Positions 44,897-53,409 of a stretch of 61,926 nucleotides of DNA are shown one piece after another (positions within the stretch are counted from its first letter, which is position 1; the number at the start of each line of letters is the position of its first letter). Where the stretch lies: assembly GCF_001816165.1 (NCBI RefSeq), contig NZ_MDZC01000049.1, positions 1 to 61,926 on the forward strand, given 5' to 3'. The position numbers and the translations under genes were made by a program. The stretch comes from Hymenobacter glacialis. Its GTDB lineage: Bacteria > Bacteroidota > Bacteroidia > Cytophagales > Hymenobacteraceae. The notes under the pieces were generated by a model. It was not told the origin of the DNA. It saw only the letters and a program-made list of their open reading frames with translations, and did not search any database.

Positions 44897-46321
44897 CTAC
44901 GCTGTGGCTTGCATCTTCTCGTTTTGGCGGCGCAGGCGCTGGCACAGCACCCGCAGGATATTACGCAGCACCTCCGGTCGGTCCCCCATCACGTCGTAAA
45001 AGTCGTCTTGGTCGAGGCGGAGAGCCAGCACCGGCTTCAGGGTCCGCGCCGTGGCCGAGCGGGGCTCGGCATCGAGCAGCGCCAACTCGCCAAAAAATTC
45101 GCCGGCTCCGAAAGTGGCCAGATGGAGGTTGCCGTTGAAGATTCCCACCTGTCCTTCGTGCAAAATGAACAGCGCCGCGCCGTGGTCGCCTTTGGCAAAA
45201 ATTTGCTGGTCAGTAGCGTATTCCACCTCGTTCATAATGGGCACAATGGCGCTGAGAACGTGCTCGGGTGTTTCGGCAAATAGAGCCGTATTTTGAAGGA
45301 TGCGAATCCGCTCCAGGGCGGAAACACGGGCAGAATCGGAGTCGGCTAGCATGGCAAAAGGAGGCGCCGCGTGGGGCCAGTGGTGGAGCAAAGCTTGGTG
45401 TACAACGGGCTGGTTTTCGGCCAGGCGACGCAGCGCGGCAATGGCGCTTTCGCGCACGAGCCGGTTTTGAGCGCGCAAATGGGGGAGCAGGGCTTTCACC
45501 GTGGCGGCCGTGGGCTTCCAGGCTTCCAGGGCCTGGGCCAGGGTCCAGTCGGCGAAAGCGGCCAGCCCCTGCACAGCCACCAGTTCGGCCACTGGGGGCA
45601 GGGCGGTGGGCGGCGGTCCCAGCAGCTGGTCGAAGGCCCGCGCTTTGGCGAGGGGGGGCGCCGTGCCGAGCAGCGTTTGCAGGCATTGGTACACCGGCTG
45701 CGGAATCAGGTGGCTGAGCAGTTCCAGCGCGGTGTCCTGGCGCTCGGGGGCCGCGTGGGCCATCACGTTGCGTTGCGCTTCGGCAATGAGCTGAGGAGAG
45801 TAGAGGCGCACAAGCAGCCCGAACAGACGGCTTTGGATGCCTTGCAACTCGTAAGCCAGGGCCTTGGCCAAGACCACCGGGGCAGTGGCTTGGCCGTGCA
45901 GCAGCTGCCGGGCCAATTGCAGCTCGCGCTGCACCACGGTTTCAAACACGGCGGCCTCGGCCGGCTCGGGCTTGGGGGTGGAGGCGCGCAGGGCCGCGGC
46001 CCGGGCAAACAAGTTTTCGTTTCGAATCAGCTCCACCATCAACTGGCGGCTGCCCGGAGTATCGAAGAGTCCCGCTACCTGGGCCATGCGGCGCAGCAGG
46101 GCCGCGTCGGCCGTGGCCAGGGCGGCAGGCAGGGCCGCAGCCAGCGCTGGAATTGCGCTCGGCCCCAACTGCTCCAGGCACTGGGCGGCGGCGCGGTGCT
46201 GCCGCGGGTGGCCGAGGGCGGCCACCAATGCGGGCGCGTCATGAGCTGGCAGGTCGCCCTGGGCAGCTTCTTCACCGGGCTGGATGCCCAGCAATTGCCC
46301 CAGGCTTTTTCGAAAAGTCAT
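44897..46321 (-). CDS. HEAT-repeat protein with C-terminal cyclic-nucleotide-binding domain
   Basis: This is a 474-residue soluble protein. Residues about 20-340 are Ala/Leu-rich paired helices with the look of HEAT/ARM repeats (LVAALGHPRQHRAAAQCLEQLG, RLVRESAIAALRRLAENQP). Residues about 350-470 form a cNMP-binding domain: IFAKGDHGAALFILHEGQVGIF, then the phosphate-binding-cassette-like GEFFGELALLDAEPRSATARTL with the Glu and Arg in place, then LDQDDFYDVM. The same arrangement occurs at the end of MFS-like ADP/ATP translocase homologues with HEAT and cNMP domains, but here no membrane part is present. It may sense cAMP or c-di-GMP, or be structural. No DNA-binding helix-turn-helix is visible. 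Confidence 0.87.
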   Translation of the reverse strand: MTFRKSLGQLLGIQPGEEAAQGDLPAHDAPALVAALGHPRQHRAAAQCLEQLGPSAIPALAAALPAALATADAALLRRMAQVAGLFDTPGSRQLMVELIRNENLFARAAALRASTPKPEPAEAAVFETVVQRELQLARQLLHGQATAPVVLAKALAYELQGIQSRLFGLLVRLYSPQLIAEAQRNVMAHAAPERQDTALELLSHLIPQPVYQCLQTLLGTAPPLAKARAFDQLLGPPPTALPPVAELVAVQGLAAFADWTLAQALEAWKPTAATVKALLPHLRAQNRLVRESAIAALRRLAENQPVVHQALLHHWPHAAPPFAMLADSDSARVSALERIRILQNTALFAETPEHVLSAIVPIMNEVEYATDQQIFAKGDHGAALFILHEGQVGIFNGNLHLATFGAGEFFGELALLDAEPRSATARTLKPVLALRLDQDDFYDVMGDRPEVLRNILRVLCQRLRRQNEKMQATA

Positions 46322-46450
46322 TGACAGATAAAGGAATGGTGGCGCGAAGCACTTTGCAGCGCAAGGTAAGGAGCGTCGGCTGAGGGCGCTTGCTTACGAC
46401 CGTTGGCGCAATCCGGCGCCCGTAGCCGGGCTTTTCACAGCAGGGTGCCG

Positions 46451-46957
46451 CTACTCGTCGTGTTCCGGTGCTTTGCCAAGGTCGTCGAGGGCCATTTTGA
46501 TGAGGTCCTGCTCGTAGCCTTTGCCGGTGAGGTACTGCGAGATTTTCATGCGGCGCACCCTGGGGTTTTTCTCTTTTTCCTGGCGGTCTTTCTTCTCCAT
46601 CACGTCCACCAGGTTCTGGTAGTATTCTTCGCCGTCTATTTCTTTCATGCCCGATTTGATGCAGTACTCACTGAGGCCTTTTTGCTTGAGCTCCTGCAGG
46701 ATGCGGCGGCGGCCCCACTTCTTGTGGCGGTAGTGGCCCCGCACAAACGCCTGGGCAAACCGCTCTTCATCCAGCAGCTTTTCGCGGCTCAGGCGGATGA
46801 TGATTTCGCCGGCTTCGTCCTCGTCCAGGCCGTAGGACCGCAGCTTTTGCTCTACTTCTTTCTGGGTGCGCTCCTGGTAGGCGCAAAAGGCGGCAATTTT
46901 TTGCAGGGCCTCGCCGGGGGTATACTGCTTGGGCGTTTTGTCGGGGCTTTTAAACAT
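46451..46957 (-). CDS. recX: Regulatory protein RecX
   Basis: This is a 168-residue cytoplasmic protein started at the ATG complementary to 46955-46957 (MFKSPDKTPKQYTP); an upstream open stretch crosses the divergent promoter. It consists of three-helix repeats typical of RecX: RTQKEVEQKLRSYGLDEDEA, LLDEERFAQAFVRGHYRHKKWGRRRI with the conserved D-E-x-R-F-A, and LKQKGLSEYCIKSGM. The usual role is to bind RecA filaments and limit their activity. RecA is not in this window. It diverges from the EamA transporter. Confidence 0.92.
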   Translation of the reverse strand: MFKSPDKTPKQYTPGEALQKIAAFCAYQERTQKEVEQKLRSYGLDEDEAGEIIIRLSREKLLDEERFAQAFVRGHYRHKKWGRRRILQELKQKGLSEYCIKSGMKEIDGEEYYQNLVDVMEKKDRQEKEKNPRVRRMKISQYLTGKGYEQDLIKMALDDLGKAPEHDE

Positions 46958-47066
46958 AGAGGGGAAGCAAGTAGGGAATAGTCCTGAACAATGCGCCCCG
47001 CACTTCGTTACCCAAGCCAGCGCACATTTGTGCAATTATTACTCCGGCGCCCATGCCCCCCGCTGT

Positions 47067-47984
47067 TTGAAACTGCAACTGACCCCCGGCGTGCGCCAGA
47101 TGCTGCTGAGCACCTTGCTGTTTGCGGGCATGAATGCCTGCGTGAAGCAGCTGCACCACCTGCCCGCGCTCGAAATCATTTTCTTCCGGTCCATCTTTTC
47201 CATTGTGGTCAGCTACGTGGCTTTGCGGCGGCTGCACGTAGCGCCCTTTGGCAATAATTACCGCCTGCTCATTGGTCGGGGCAGCACCGGGGCGCTGGCG
47301 CTCATTTGCTACTTTCTGGCGCTGCAAAATTTGCCGCTGGCCACGGCCGTGACGGTGCAGTACCTGGCCCCGATTTTTACGGCCGTGCTGGGCATCTGGC
47401 TGGTGCGGGAGCCGGTGCGGCGCTGGCAGTGGGCGTTTTTTGCGCTCAGCTTTGGCGGGGTGCTGCTGGTGCAGCAGGGCGGCCCGGCCATCTCGGCTAC
47501 CAGTGCCGCAACCACGGGCGGGCTGGCCTTTCTGGCCATTGGGGTGCTGGGGGCTTTTGTGTCGGGCTTGAGCTACAACGCCATTCGCAAGCTGCGCGGC
47601 CTGGAGCATCCGTTGGTAATTGTGTTCTACTTCCCCCTGATTTCGCTGCCGCTGGCGGCGGTGGCCTGCCTTTTCCAGTGGACCACGCCGCACGGCACCG
47701 ACTGGCTCTGGCTGCTGGCCTGTGGCATCTTCACCCAGGGCGCCCAGCTCACCATGACGCGCGCCTACCAGATGGAGCGCCTCAGCCGCGTGGCCCCGCT
47801 CAACTACTTGGGCATGTTCTACGCCCTGGGCCTGGGCTACGTGTTTTTTGCCGAAGCCTTCGGCCCGCTGGCCTACGCGGGTATGGCGCTGGTGCTGCTG
47901 GGCGTGGGCCTCAATGCCTGGTACACCCACCGCGTAGACGCCCGCGCCGCCGCGCTGCCGCCCGCCGAAGAGGTGGTGGCGTGA
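47067..47984 (+). CDS. EamA/DMT-superfamily transporter
   Basis: This is a 305-residue inner-membrane protein with ten hydrophobic helices in two EamA halves (residues about 10-140 and 160-290). The start TTG 47067 gives KLQLTPGVRQMLLSTLLFAGMNACVK, matching the family's usual opening (key residues G-V-R-x-M-L-L-S-T and V-K). ATG 47100 would cut into that motif, and farther upstream the frame lacks support. Family motifs: FFRSIFS, LPLATAVTVQYLAPIFTA and FTQGAQLTMTRAYQ, and RVAPLNYLGMFYALGLGY in the second half. The substrate is unknown; relatives export amino acids or other metabolites. Confidence 0.9.
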   Translation: MKLQLTPGVRQMLLSTLLFAGMNACVKQLHHLPALEIIFFRSIFSIVVSYVALRRLHVAPFGNNYRLLIGRGSTGALALICYFLALQNLPLATAVTVQYLAPIFTAVLGIWLVREPVRRWQWAFFALSFGGVLLVQQGGPAISATSAATTGGLAFLAIGVLGAFVSGLSYNAIRKLRGLEHPLVIVFYFPLISLPLAAVACLFQWTTPHGTDWLWLLACGIFTQGAQLTMTRAYQMERLSRVAPLNYLGMFYALGLGYVFFAEAFGPLAYAGMALVLLGVGLNAWYTHRVDARAAALPPAEEVVA

Positions 47985-48217
47985 AGTGGCCCGCCCCGGA
48001 AACGAAGCACAGGTCACGCCAAGTGCGATATAGGGACGACAAGCTAAAAGCTGGAGCAAGCCGTTTGAATAGGAGGGTTATCCCTTAGTTCGTTTAACAA
48101 CTCCCATGATTGGTAGCCGGAAGGCAAGCCATGAATTGTGCGCATGAATAGACACGCTTCGGCTTACCTTGGCCCTGTTACAAGCCGTTTCAAGTAAATC
48201 TATTTTCGTGTCTGCCC

Positions 48218-48841
48218 ATGAAATTTTCTACCCCCGTTCTGCTGCTTGCCTCCTTGCTGGGCCTGACCCGGTGTAACTCGCAACTCATGCCCGTCCCCGA
48301 GGATAAGATGCCGGCCGCCACCCAGACCGGCGCGAATACCGCCGGCTGCGTCGTAGACGGCCTTACCTGGGTGCCCCGCCACAACGGCCAGATGATGAAC
48401 GGCACCCCCCTACCGGCCATTGACGCCCTGTGGCGCAAAGTCCGGGGCGGGAGGCACCCGCTGGAGCTTACCCTGACCAAGAACATTGACGACCGGACGC
48501 ACGTGCATGGCGAAACGAGTCTGAAACTGTACGTGCCCGACATTACCGGGCCCGGCACCTTTGCGTTCGACCAGTCGGCCAACCGGTCCGTCCTCAATGG
48601 GCCTATTGCCTACGCGGCTTTTTACTTCAACAAGCCATCCCCGGACCAAGAGCTAATGACAGGGCCCGGCGCTCCGGGCCGCCTTGTTGTGACCCGCCTC
48701 GATACCGTGGCCCGCATCGTGTCAGGCACCTTCGAGTTCACGCCCGCCGAGGTCACGAGCGGGCTGACGGGCAACGGAACGCCCATTCCGGGCGGAAAAA
48801 CCGCGCGCATCACCGAGGGCCGGTTCGACTGCAAATTCTAA
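48218..48841 (+). CDS. DUF6252-like lipoprotein, first of a tandem pair
   Basis: This is a 207-residue lipoprotein with signal MKFSTPVLLLASLLGLTRC (lipobox LTRC). The mature part has GCVVDGLTWVPR, then LYVPDITGPGTFAFDQ, and near the end RLVVTRLDTVARIVSGTFEF and ITEGRFDCKF. The VDG-x-x-W opening and the D-T-x-x-R-x-V-S-G-T-F-x-F and EGRFD ending are what I know of the DUF6252 family in Bacteroidota. The function is unknown. The paralogue encoded 42 bases downstream has the same landmarks. It probably resides in the outer membrane or periplasm. Confidence 0.8.
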   Translation: MKFSTPVLLLASLLGLTRCNSQLMPVPEDKMPAATQTGANTAGCVVDGLTWVPRHNGQMMNGTPLPAIDALWRKVRGGRHPLELTLTKNIDDRTHVHGETSLKLYVPDITGPGTFAFDQSANRSVLNGPIAYAAFYFNKPSPDQELMTGPGAPGRLVVTRLDTVARIVSGTFEFTPAEVTSGLTGNGTPIPGGKTARITEGRFDCKF

Positions 48842-48883
48842 GCGCCTTTTCCAAGGGCCTGCCTCACAAAACGCTCCCCTGTT

Positions 48884-49459
48884 ATGAAACAAATGGCTCT
48901 GTCCCTGCTCAGTCTGGCACTCACGCTGAGCAGCTGTGAAAAAGAAGGGGTGGACGCCCTGCCCAAAGCCACCCAAAAGGGGCTAAACAAAATGGGCTGC
49001 CTGGTGGACGGCAAGGCTTGGCTGCCTTACCGGGACCCCGTGCAGCAAGGCGGAAACCGGCCGCCGATGGTGGCCTACTGGCAGCGGCGCGAACAGGGGC
49101 GCGTGTCGCTCACGATGCTCTTCATGCGGAATACCCGACCCAAGCGGTTTGGTTCACTGGTGTATTTGTTTGTTCGGGACATCACGGGGCCGAGCACCCT
49201 GGCTTTGGACCAACCGGCCAATCCGCAGCTCACGTCGGCCAATCCGGCATACGGCGCCTTCATCAATACTGATGAAACCCCTGATTTGGACTATCTGACC
49301 GGGCCCACGGCGACCGGCCATCTTACCATTACCCGCTTCGACACCACCGCCCGCGTGGCCTCCGGCACCTTTGCCTTCACGGGTCGGGCCGACGACAACA
49401 GTGGCCGTACCGTGCAAGTCAGCGAGGGCCGCTTCGATGTGCAATTGGAACGACGCTGA
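48884..49459 (+). CDS. DUF6252-like lipoprotein, second of a tandem pair
   Basis: This is a 191-residue lipoprotein with signal MKQMALSLLSLALTLSSC (lipobox LSSC). It mirrors the upstream gene: GCLVDGKAWLPYRD, VYLFVRDITGPSTLALDQ, HLTITRFDTTARVASGTFAF and VSEGRFDVQL. The family and likely location are the same. The two share the DITGP and DQ-AN motifs at the same spacing, so they arose by duplication. They have diverged strongly elsewhere, so the duplication is not recent. Confidence 0.8.
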   Translation: MKQMALSLLSLALTLSSCEKEGVDALPKATQKGLNKMGCLVDGKAWLPYRDPVQQGGNRPPMVAYWQRREQGRVSLTMLFMRNTRPKRFGSLVYLFVRDITGPSTLALDQPANPQLTSANPAYGAFINTDETPDLDYLTGPTATGHLTITRFDTTARVASGTFAFTGRADDNSGRTVQVSEGRFDVQLERR

Positions 49460-49587
49460 CCGGCTGGTGATGTTTGCTGCGTTTATAATAACGTTGATTT
49501 AAACAGTCTATATCTTTCTGATTAAGGCTAGGAAGAGCCTTTATCATCTATAGAGGTGCTGTGTTCTAACAAATGAAACCAACAGCA

Positions 49588-49621
49588 TTTAGTGAATGTA
49601 ATTACATTGTACATACATTTG
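49588..49621 (+). promoter_or_regulatory. Candidate promoter and palindromic operator of mazEF
   Basis: TACATTTG at 49614-49621 fits the Bacteroidota -7 box TAnnTTTG, and TTTAG at 49588 could serve as the -33 element with a 23-base gap. Between them lies a 14-base perfect palindrome AATGTAATTACATT (49595-49608), where a MazE-MazF complex could bind. The -7 box ends only 5 bases before the MazE ATG, so the transcript would be leaderless or nearly so. Confidence 0.4.
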
Positions 49622-49626
49622 CTGCC

Positions 49627-49887
49627 ATGAACACGCGCCTGATTCGGGTGGGCAATTCCCAAGGGATTGTACTGCCAAAGAAGTTACTGCAGCAGTACCA
49701 GTTGACCGGTGAGGTCGACCTGCAGCCCACGCCGGAGGGCTTACTCATCAGGCCCGTCGTGAAGCCCCGCCGCCAGGGCTGGGACGAGCAGTTTCAGCAG
49801 GCCATTGCCCAGGGCCAAGCTCCAGAGGGCGCACTGATGGAGGGATTTTCGGACGAATCCTTTGAAGAAACGGAATGGCAGTGGTAG
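49627..49887 (+). CDS. mazE: MazE/AbrB-type antitoxin
   Basis: This 86-residue protein starts at ATG 49627; an in-frame ATG at 49573 lies upstream of the promoter-like box and is unlikely. Residues 1-45 form the swapped-hairpin AbrB/MazE DNA-binding domain (MNTRLIRVGNSQGIVLPKKLL, key residues R-x-G-N-S-x-G-I-x-L-P; VDLQPTPEGLLIRPV). The acidic C-terminal tail (EGFSDESFEETEWQW) is the part that normally neutralises the toxin. Its last 13 bases overlap the toxin gene, so the two are translationally coupled. It probably represses its own promoter. Confidence 0.92.
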   Translation: MNTRLIRVGNSQGIVLPKKLLQQYQLTGEVDLQPTPEGLLIRPVVKPRRQGWDEQFQQAIAQGQAPEGALMEGFSDESFEETEWQW

Positions 49888-50207
49888 CAGTGCAACGCTT
49901 CGAGGTATGGCTCATCAACCTCGACCCGACCCAAGGCAGCGAAATCAACAAGGCCCGCCCCTGCGTGGTGCTCTCGCCCGACGAGATGAACCGCTACCTG
50001 CGCACGGTGACCATTGCGGCCCTGACCAGCACCCGGCGCGACTATCCTTCCCGGGTGGATTGCACCTTCCAGAGCAAGGAGGGGCAAGTCGCGCTCGACC
50101 ACATCCGCTCGGTGGACAAGACCCGCCTGGTACGCCGCTTAGGCGTGCTGCCCAAAACAACGGCGCAAGCGGTCTGCGACCGGTTGCAGGAGCTATTTCA
50201 GTACTGA
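49875..50207 (+). CDS. mazF: MazF/PemK-family toxin (endoribonuclease)
   Basis: This is a 110-residue protein. The family pattern is complete: FEVWLINLDPTQGSEINKARPCVVLSPDE (key residues D-P-x-x-G-S-E and R-P-x-V-V-x-S), then VTIAALTSTRRDYPSRVD, then GQVALDHIRSVDKTRLVRRLG with the D-x-x-R-S-x-D motif. The conserved Arg in KARPCVVLS and the Thr/Ser of the RNA site are present, so it should be an active sequence-specific mRNA cleaver. It begins inside the antitoxin gene. The following 287 bases (50208-50494) hold no gene. Confidence 0.94.
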   Translation: MAVVAVQRFEVWLINLDPTQGSEINKARPCVVLSPDEMNRYLRTVTIAALTSTRRDYPSRVDCTFQSKEGQVALDHIRSVDKTRLVRRLGVLPKTTAQAVCDRLQELFQY

Positions 50208-50494
50208 TAAGGCTTGTCTAGCTCTTTGCCCCAGCGGGAGGATTCTGTTCCGCCTCGGTAGGGTGTTGTCAACAGTATAGAGTAAAACATCCAGCTAGGG
50301 CGTTTAGCCCCAACTTTCAGCGGCACAGCCTTTTTCCCCCTTTGGCGTGACCTTGTGCTTCTTTTTCCGATAGCTCCCAGTATACAACGGTGCTATTGCT
50401 TCAATCCACAAGGCAACCTTATGGCCCTGGCTGGCATTTGTTGCTGCATGGGCCCGTAACTTGGACGAGCCTTTTTCTGCTATTTGCCGCTTTT

Positions 50495-53137
50495 ATGTTG
50501 TTGACTGCGTTGCGTCTCGTTGGGTTTGTGTTGCTGCTGAATGCCTTGCCAGCGTTGAGTTGGGCCGGCATCATTAAGGGCACGGTGCGTGGGGCCAACA
50601 ACGAGGGCCTGGCGTTTGCCAACGTGGCCGTGCGCGGCGCCTCCACCAGCACCGGGGCCAACGAGCAGGGCCAGTTTCAGCTGCGGCTGCCGGCGGGGCA
50701 ATACGAGCTGGTGTTTCAGTACGTGGGCTACCGGCCCCAGATTCAGCCGGTGCGCGTGCAGGGCGGCGATACCCTGCTGGCGTTGAACGTGACGCTGCAG
50801 GCCGAGTCCTACAACCTGGGCGAAGTGCTGGTGAAATCCACCGACCGCGACCCGGCCTACGCCATCATTCAGCAGGCCCAGCAGTGGCGGGCCTATCACC
50901 GGCGCGAGGTGGCCTCCTACCGGGCGCGCGTCTACATCAAAAGCCTGGGCCGCATCAACGACACGCCGGAGAAAATCATGGGCCTGTTCAAGCTCGGTCC
51001 CGACATCAAAAAAGGCATTTTCTACCTCTCCGAGAGCCTGTCCGACTTCAGCTTCACGCAGCCCAACGTGGTGAAGGAGCGCATGATATCGAGCCGGGTG
51101 AGCGGCGACTCGCGGGGCCTGAGTTTCAACCGGGCCAGCGCGGGGCGCAACCTGGGTTTCTACGATAACCTCATCAAGCCGGGCTTTTCGGAGCGGGGTT
51201 TTGTGTCGCCCATCGCCAGCAACGCCATGCTGTTTTACAAATACGAGCTGGTGGGCAGCACCCCGCAAGGGGGCGTGACGGTGCACAAAATTCGGGTGAC
51301 GCCGCGCCGCCGCACCGACCCCGTTTTCTCGGGCTTCATCTACATCGTGGACGGGTCGTGGCGCATTCATTCCGTGGCGCTGAACCTCGACAAGGACGCG
51401 CAGATTGACTACGTGGATGAGCTGACCATTGCCCAGCAGTACGCCCCGGCGCCCGGCAACGCCAACGTCTGGCTGCTGCAGTCGCAGCAGGTGCAGGCCA
51501 AACTCTCGGGCCTGGGGTTCAAGGGTTCGGGCTACATCACGGCCGTGCTTTCGAACTACGCCAACGTGGTGCCCACTTACCGCACGCCGCCCGTGGCCGC
51601 CACCCCACCGCCCGCATCGGATAAAGACGATGCCCCCGTAGGCCAGGAAACCGCCGCCCAAATCCGCAAGCGCAAGCCCGACCTGCGCGGCCTCAGCGCC
51701 CAGGTGCGCAAGCAGGTGAAACAGACCCAGCGCGACTCCCTCAAAACCGACGTGCTGGCCCAGATGCCGCGCGGCCAGGTGCAGCTCATTGAGGCGGGCG
51801 TGAACGAGCGCGACTCCGCCTACTGGGACCAGGTGCGCCCCGTGCCTCTCACCGCCGAGGAGCAGAAGGACTATGCCGTGAAGGACAGCACCGAAGTCAT
51901 TCGGGCCTCGCGCCCCTACCAGGACTCGCTTGACCGCAAGCGGAACGAGTTCCAGCCCATCAACCTGCTGCTGGGCGGCTACACGTACCAAAACAGCTTC
52001 AAAAAGCAAACGGTATCGGTGCTGCCGCTCTCGCGCATTGTGCAGTACAACACCGTGGAAGGGGGCGTGCTCAATGCCCAGGCCGTGTTCCGGCAGCGCA
52101 CCGACGACCGGCGCTCCTTCACCTTCACGCCCACGCTACGCTACGGCTTTAGCAGCAAGGAGCTGAACCCCAGTATGGAAATTGCCTGGCAGCTGCACCC
52201 CGCCAAGGTGCAGCGGGTTTCGCTGTCGGTGGGCCGCACCATCGAGAATTTTGACCGCAACTCGCAGCTCACGCCCGCCATCAACAGCGTGTACACCCTG
52301 CTGGCCAACCGCAACTACGCCAAGCTTTACCGCCGCGAGGGCGCGGAGGTTTCCTTTGCCACCGAGCCCCTCAACGGCCTCAATCTAAACGCCAGCGCGG
52401 CCTACTTCAGCCGCCACCAACTGTACAACACCACCAGCGAGCTGCTGCGCGATGTGCGCGGCCGGGCGTTCACGCCCAACCTGCCCGTGAGCGAGGAGCT
52501 GCCCAACACCAATTTCGGCCAGAGCGAGGTGCTCACCCTGGGGCTGTCGCTGGACTTCAAGCCCGGCCAGCGCTACATCAGCCGGCCCGATGGCAAGTTC
52601 AATCTGGGCTCCAAGTACCCCACCTTCAACTTGCAGGGCCGCCTGGCCGTGCCCGGCGTGCTGGGCTCCGACGTGCGCTACCTGCTGCTGCAAGCCGGCG
52701 TGCGCGACAACGTGCCGCTGGGCCTGCTGGGCACCAGCAGCTACCGCGTGAGCGCGGGCGGCTTCGTGGGCCGCCAGCAGGGCATGACCTTCGTGGACTA
52801 CCGCCACTTCTCGGGTAATCAAACCATCCTGGCCGGCAACTTCAGCAACTTCCAGCTGCTGGACTACTACCGCTTCAGCACCAACAACTCCTACCTCGAA
52901 GCCCACTACGACCACCACTTCAACGGCTTCTTCCTCAACAGTATCCCGCTGCTGCGCAAGCTGAAATGGCAGGAGGTAGTCTCCGTCAACTACCTCACCA
53001 CCAAACAAGCCGGCCACTACGTGGAGCTGGGCGCGGGCATCGAGCACATCTTCAAAGTGGTGCGGGTTGATTTTTACACCGCCCTGCAAAGCGGGCAGAA
53101 GCTGGGCACGGGCCTGCGCGTGGGTCTCGGGTTTTAA
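50495..53137 (+). CDS. DUF5686 outer-membrane protein with carboxypeptidase-like N-terminal domain
   Basis: The product has 880 residues when started at ATG 50495, which gives a good signal peptide (LLTALRLVGFVLLLNALPALSWA); the frame is open back to 50390 without support. Residues about 30-110 form a CarboxypepD_reg-like domain (GTVRGANNEGLAFANVAVRG, FQLRLPAGQYELVFQYVGYR with key G-Y). The rest follows DUF5686: AYAIIQQAQQWRAYHRREV, YFLSESLS-type IFYLSESLSDFSF, and GFIYIVDGSWRIHSVALNL. A barrel-like C-terminal part ends KLGTGLRVGLGF. Such proteins are abundant in Bacteroidota outer membranes, with unknown cargo. A palindromic repeat follows the stop within 4 bases. Confidence 0.9.
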   Translation: MLLTALRLVGFVLLLNALPALSWAGIIKGTVRGANNEGLAFANVAVRGASTSTGANEQGQFQLRLPAGQYELVFQYVGYRPQIQPVRVQGGDTLLALNVTLQAESYNLGEVLVKSTDRDPAYAIIQQAQQWRAYHRREVASYRARVYIKSLGRINDTPEKIMGLFKLGPDIKKGIFYLSESLSDFSFTQPNVVKERMISSRVSGDSRGLSFNRASAGRNLGFYDNLIKPGFSERGFVSPIASNAMLFYKYELVGSTPQGGVTVHKIRVTPRRRTDPVFSGFIYIVDGSWRIHSVALNLDKDAQIDYVDELTIAQQYAPAPGNANVWLLQSQQVQAKLSGLGFKGSGYITAVLSNYANVVPTYRTPPVAATPPPASDKDDAPVGQETAAQIRKRKPDLRGLSAQVRKQVKQTQRDSLKTDVLAQMPRGQVQLIEAGVNERDSAYWDQVRPVPLTAEEQKDYAVKDSTEVIRASRPYQDSLDRKRNEFQPINLLLGGYTYQNSFKKQTVSVLPLSRIVQYNTVEGGVLNAQAVFRQRTDDRRSFTFTPTLRYGFSSKELNPSMEIAWQLHPAKVQRVSLSVGRTIENFDRNSQLTPAINSVYTLLANRNYAKLYRREGAEVSFATEPLNGLNLNASAAYFSRHQLYNTTSELLRDVRGRAFTPNLPVSEELPNTNFGQSEVLTLGLSLDFKPGQRYISRPDGKFNLGSKYPTFNLQGRLAVPGVLGSDVRYLLLQAGVRDNVPLGLLGTSSYRVSAGGFVGRQQGMTFVDYRHFSGNQTILAGNFSNFQLLDYYRFSTNNSYLEAHYDHHFNGFFLNSIPLLRKLKWQEVVSVNYLTTKQAGHYVELGAGIEHIFKVVRVDFYTALQSGQKLGTGLRVGLGF

Positions 53138-53140
53138 ACG

Positions 53141-53229
53141 CCTGTCATGCTGAGCCTGCGAAGCATCCTCTCACCGCTGAACAATTCGTTGTGGCGTGAG
53201 AGGATGCTTCTCAGGCTCAGCATGACAGG
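53141..53229. repeat. Complete palindrome of the GTCATGCTGAGC family
   Basis: The arms 53141-53174 and 53196-53229 are 34 bases long with one mismatch (CCTGTCATGCTGAGCCTG at the outer end, GAAGCATCCTCTCAC inside) around a 21-base loop. A further half-copy of the outer end (GCTGAGCATGACGGTTCT) lies at about 53253-53270. It begins 4 bases after a stop codon, so it also forms the 3' end of the DUF5686 transcript and could act as a terminator or RNA stabiliser. Confidence 0.9.
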
Positions 53230-53409
53230 CCCGTTTCAGTAAGCGGCTGCCAGCTGAGCATGACGGTTCTGTATTCGTTCTCATGGCTTTCTCTACTTGC
53301 GCTGAGTTAACGTAGTCCCGGCCTCAGTGAGTAGCTGTTCGCATTTCAATCCAACCACCAGCCCCAGCACGTAGCTCGCCTACCCGATACCGGCCTTACC
53401 TTGCTCGCT

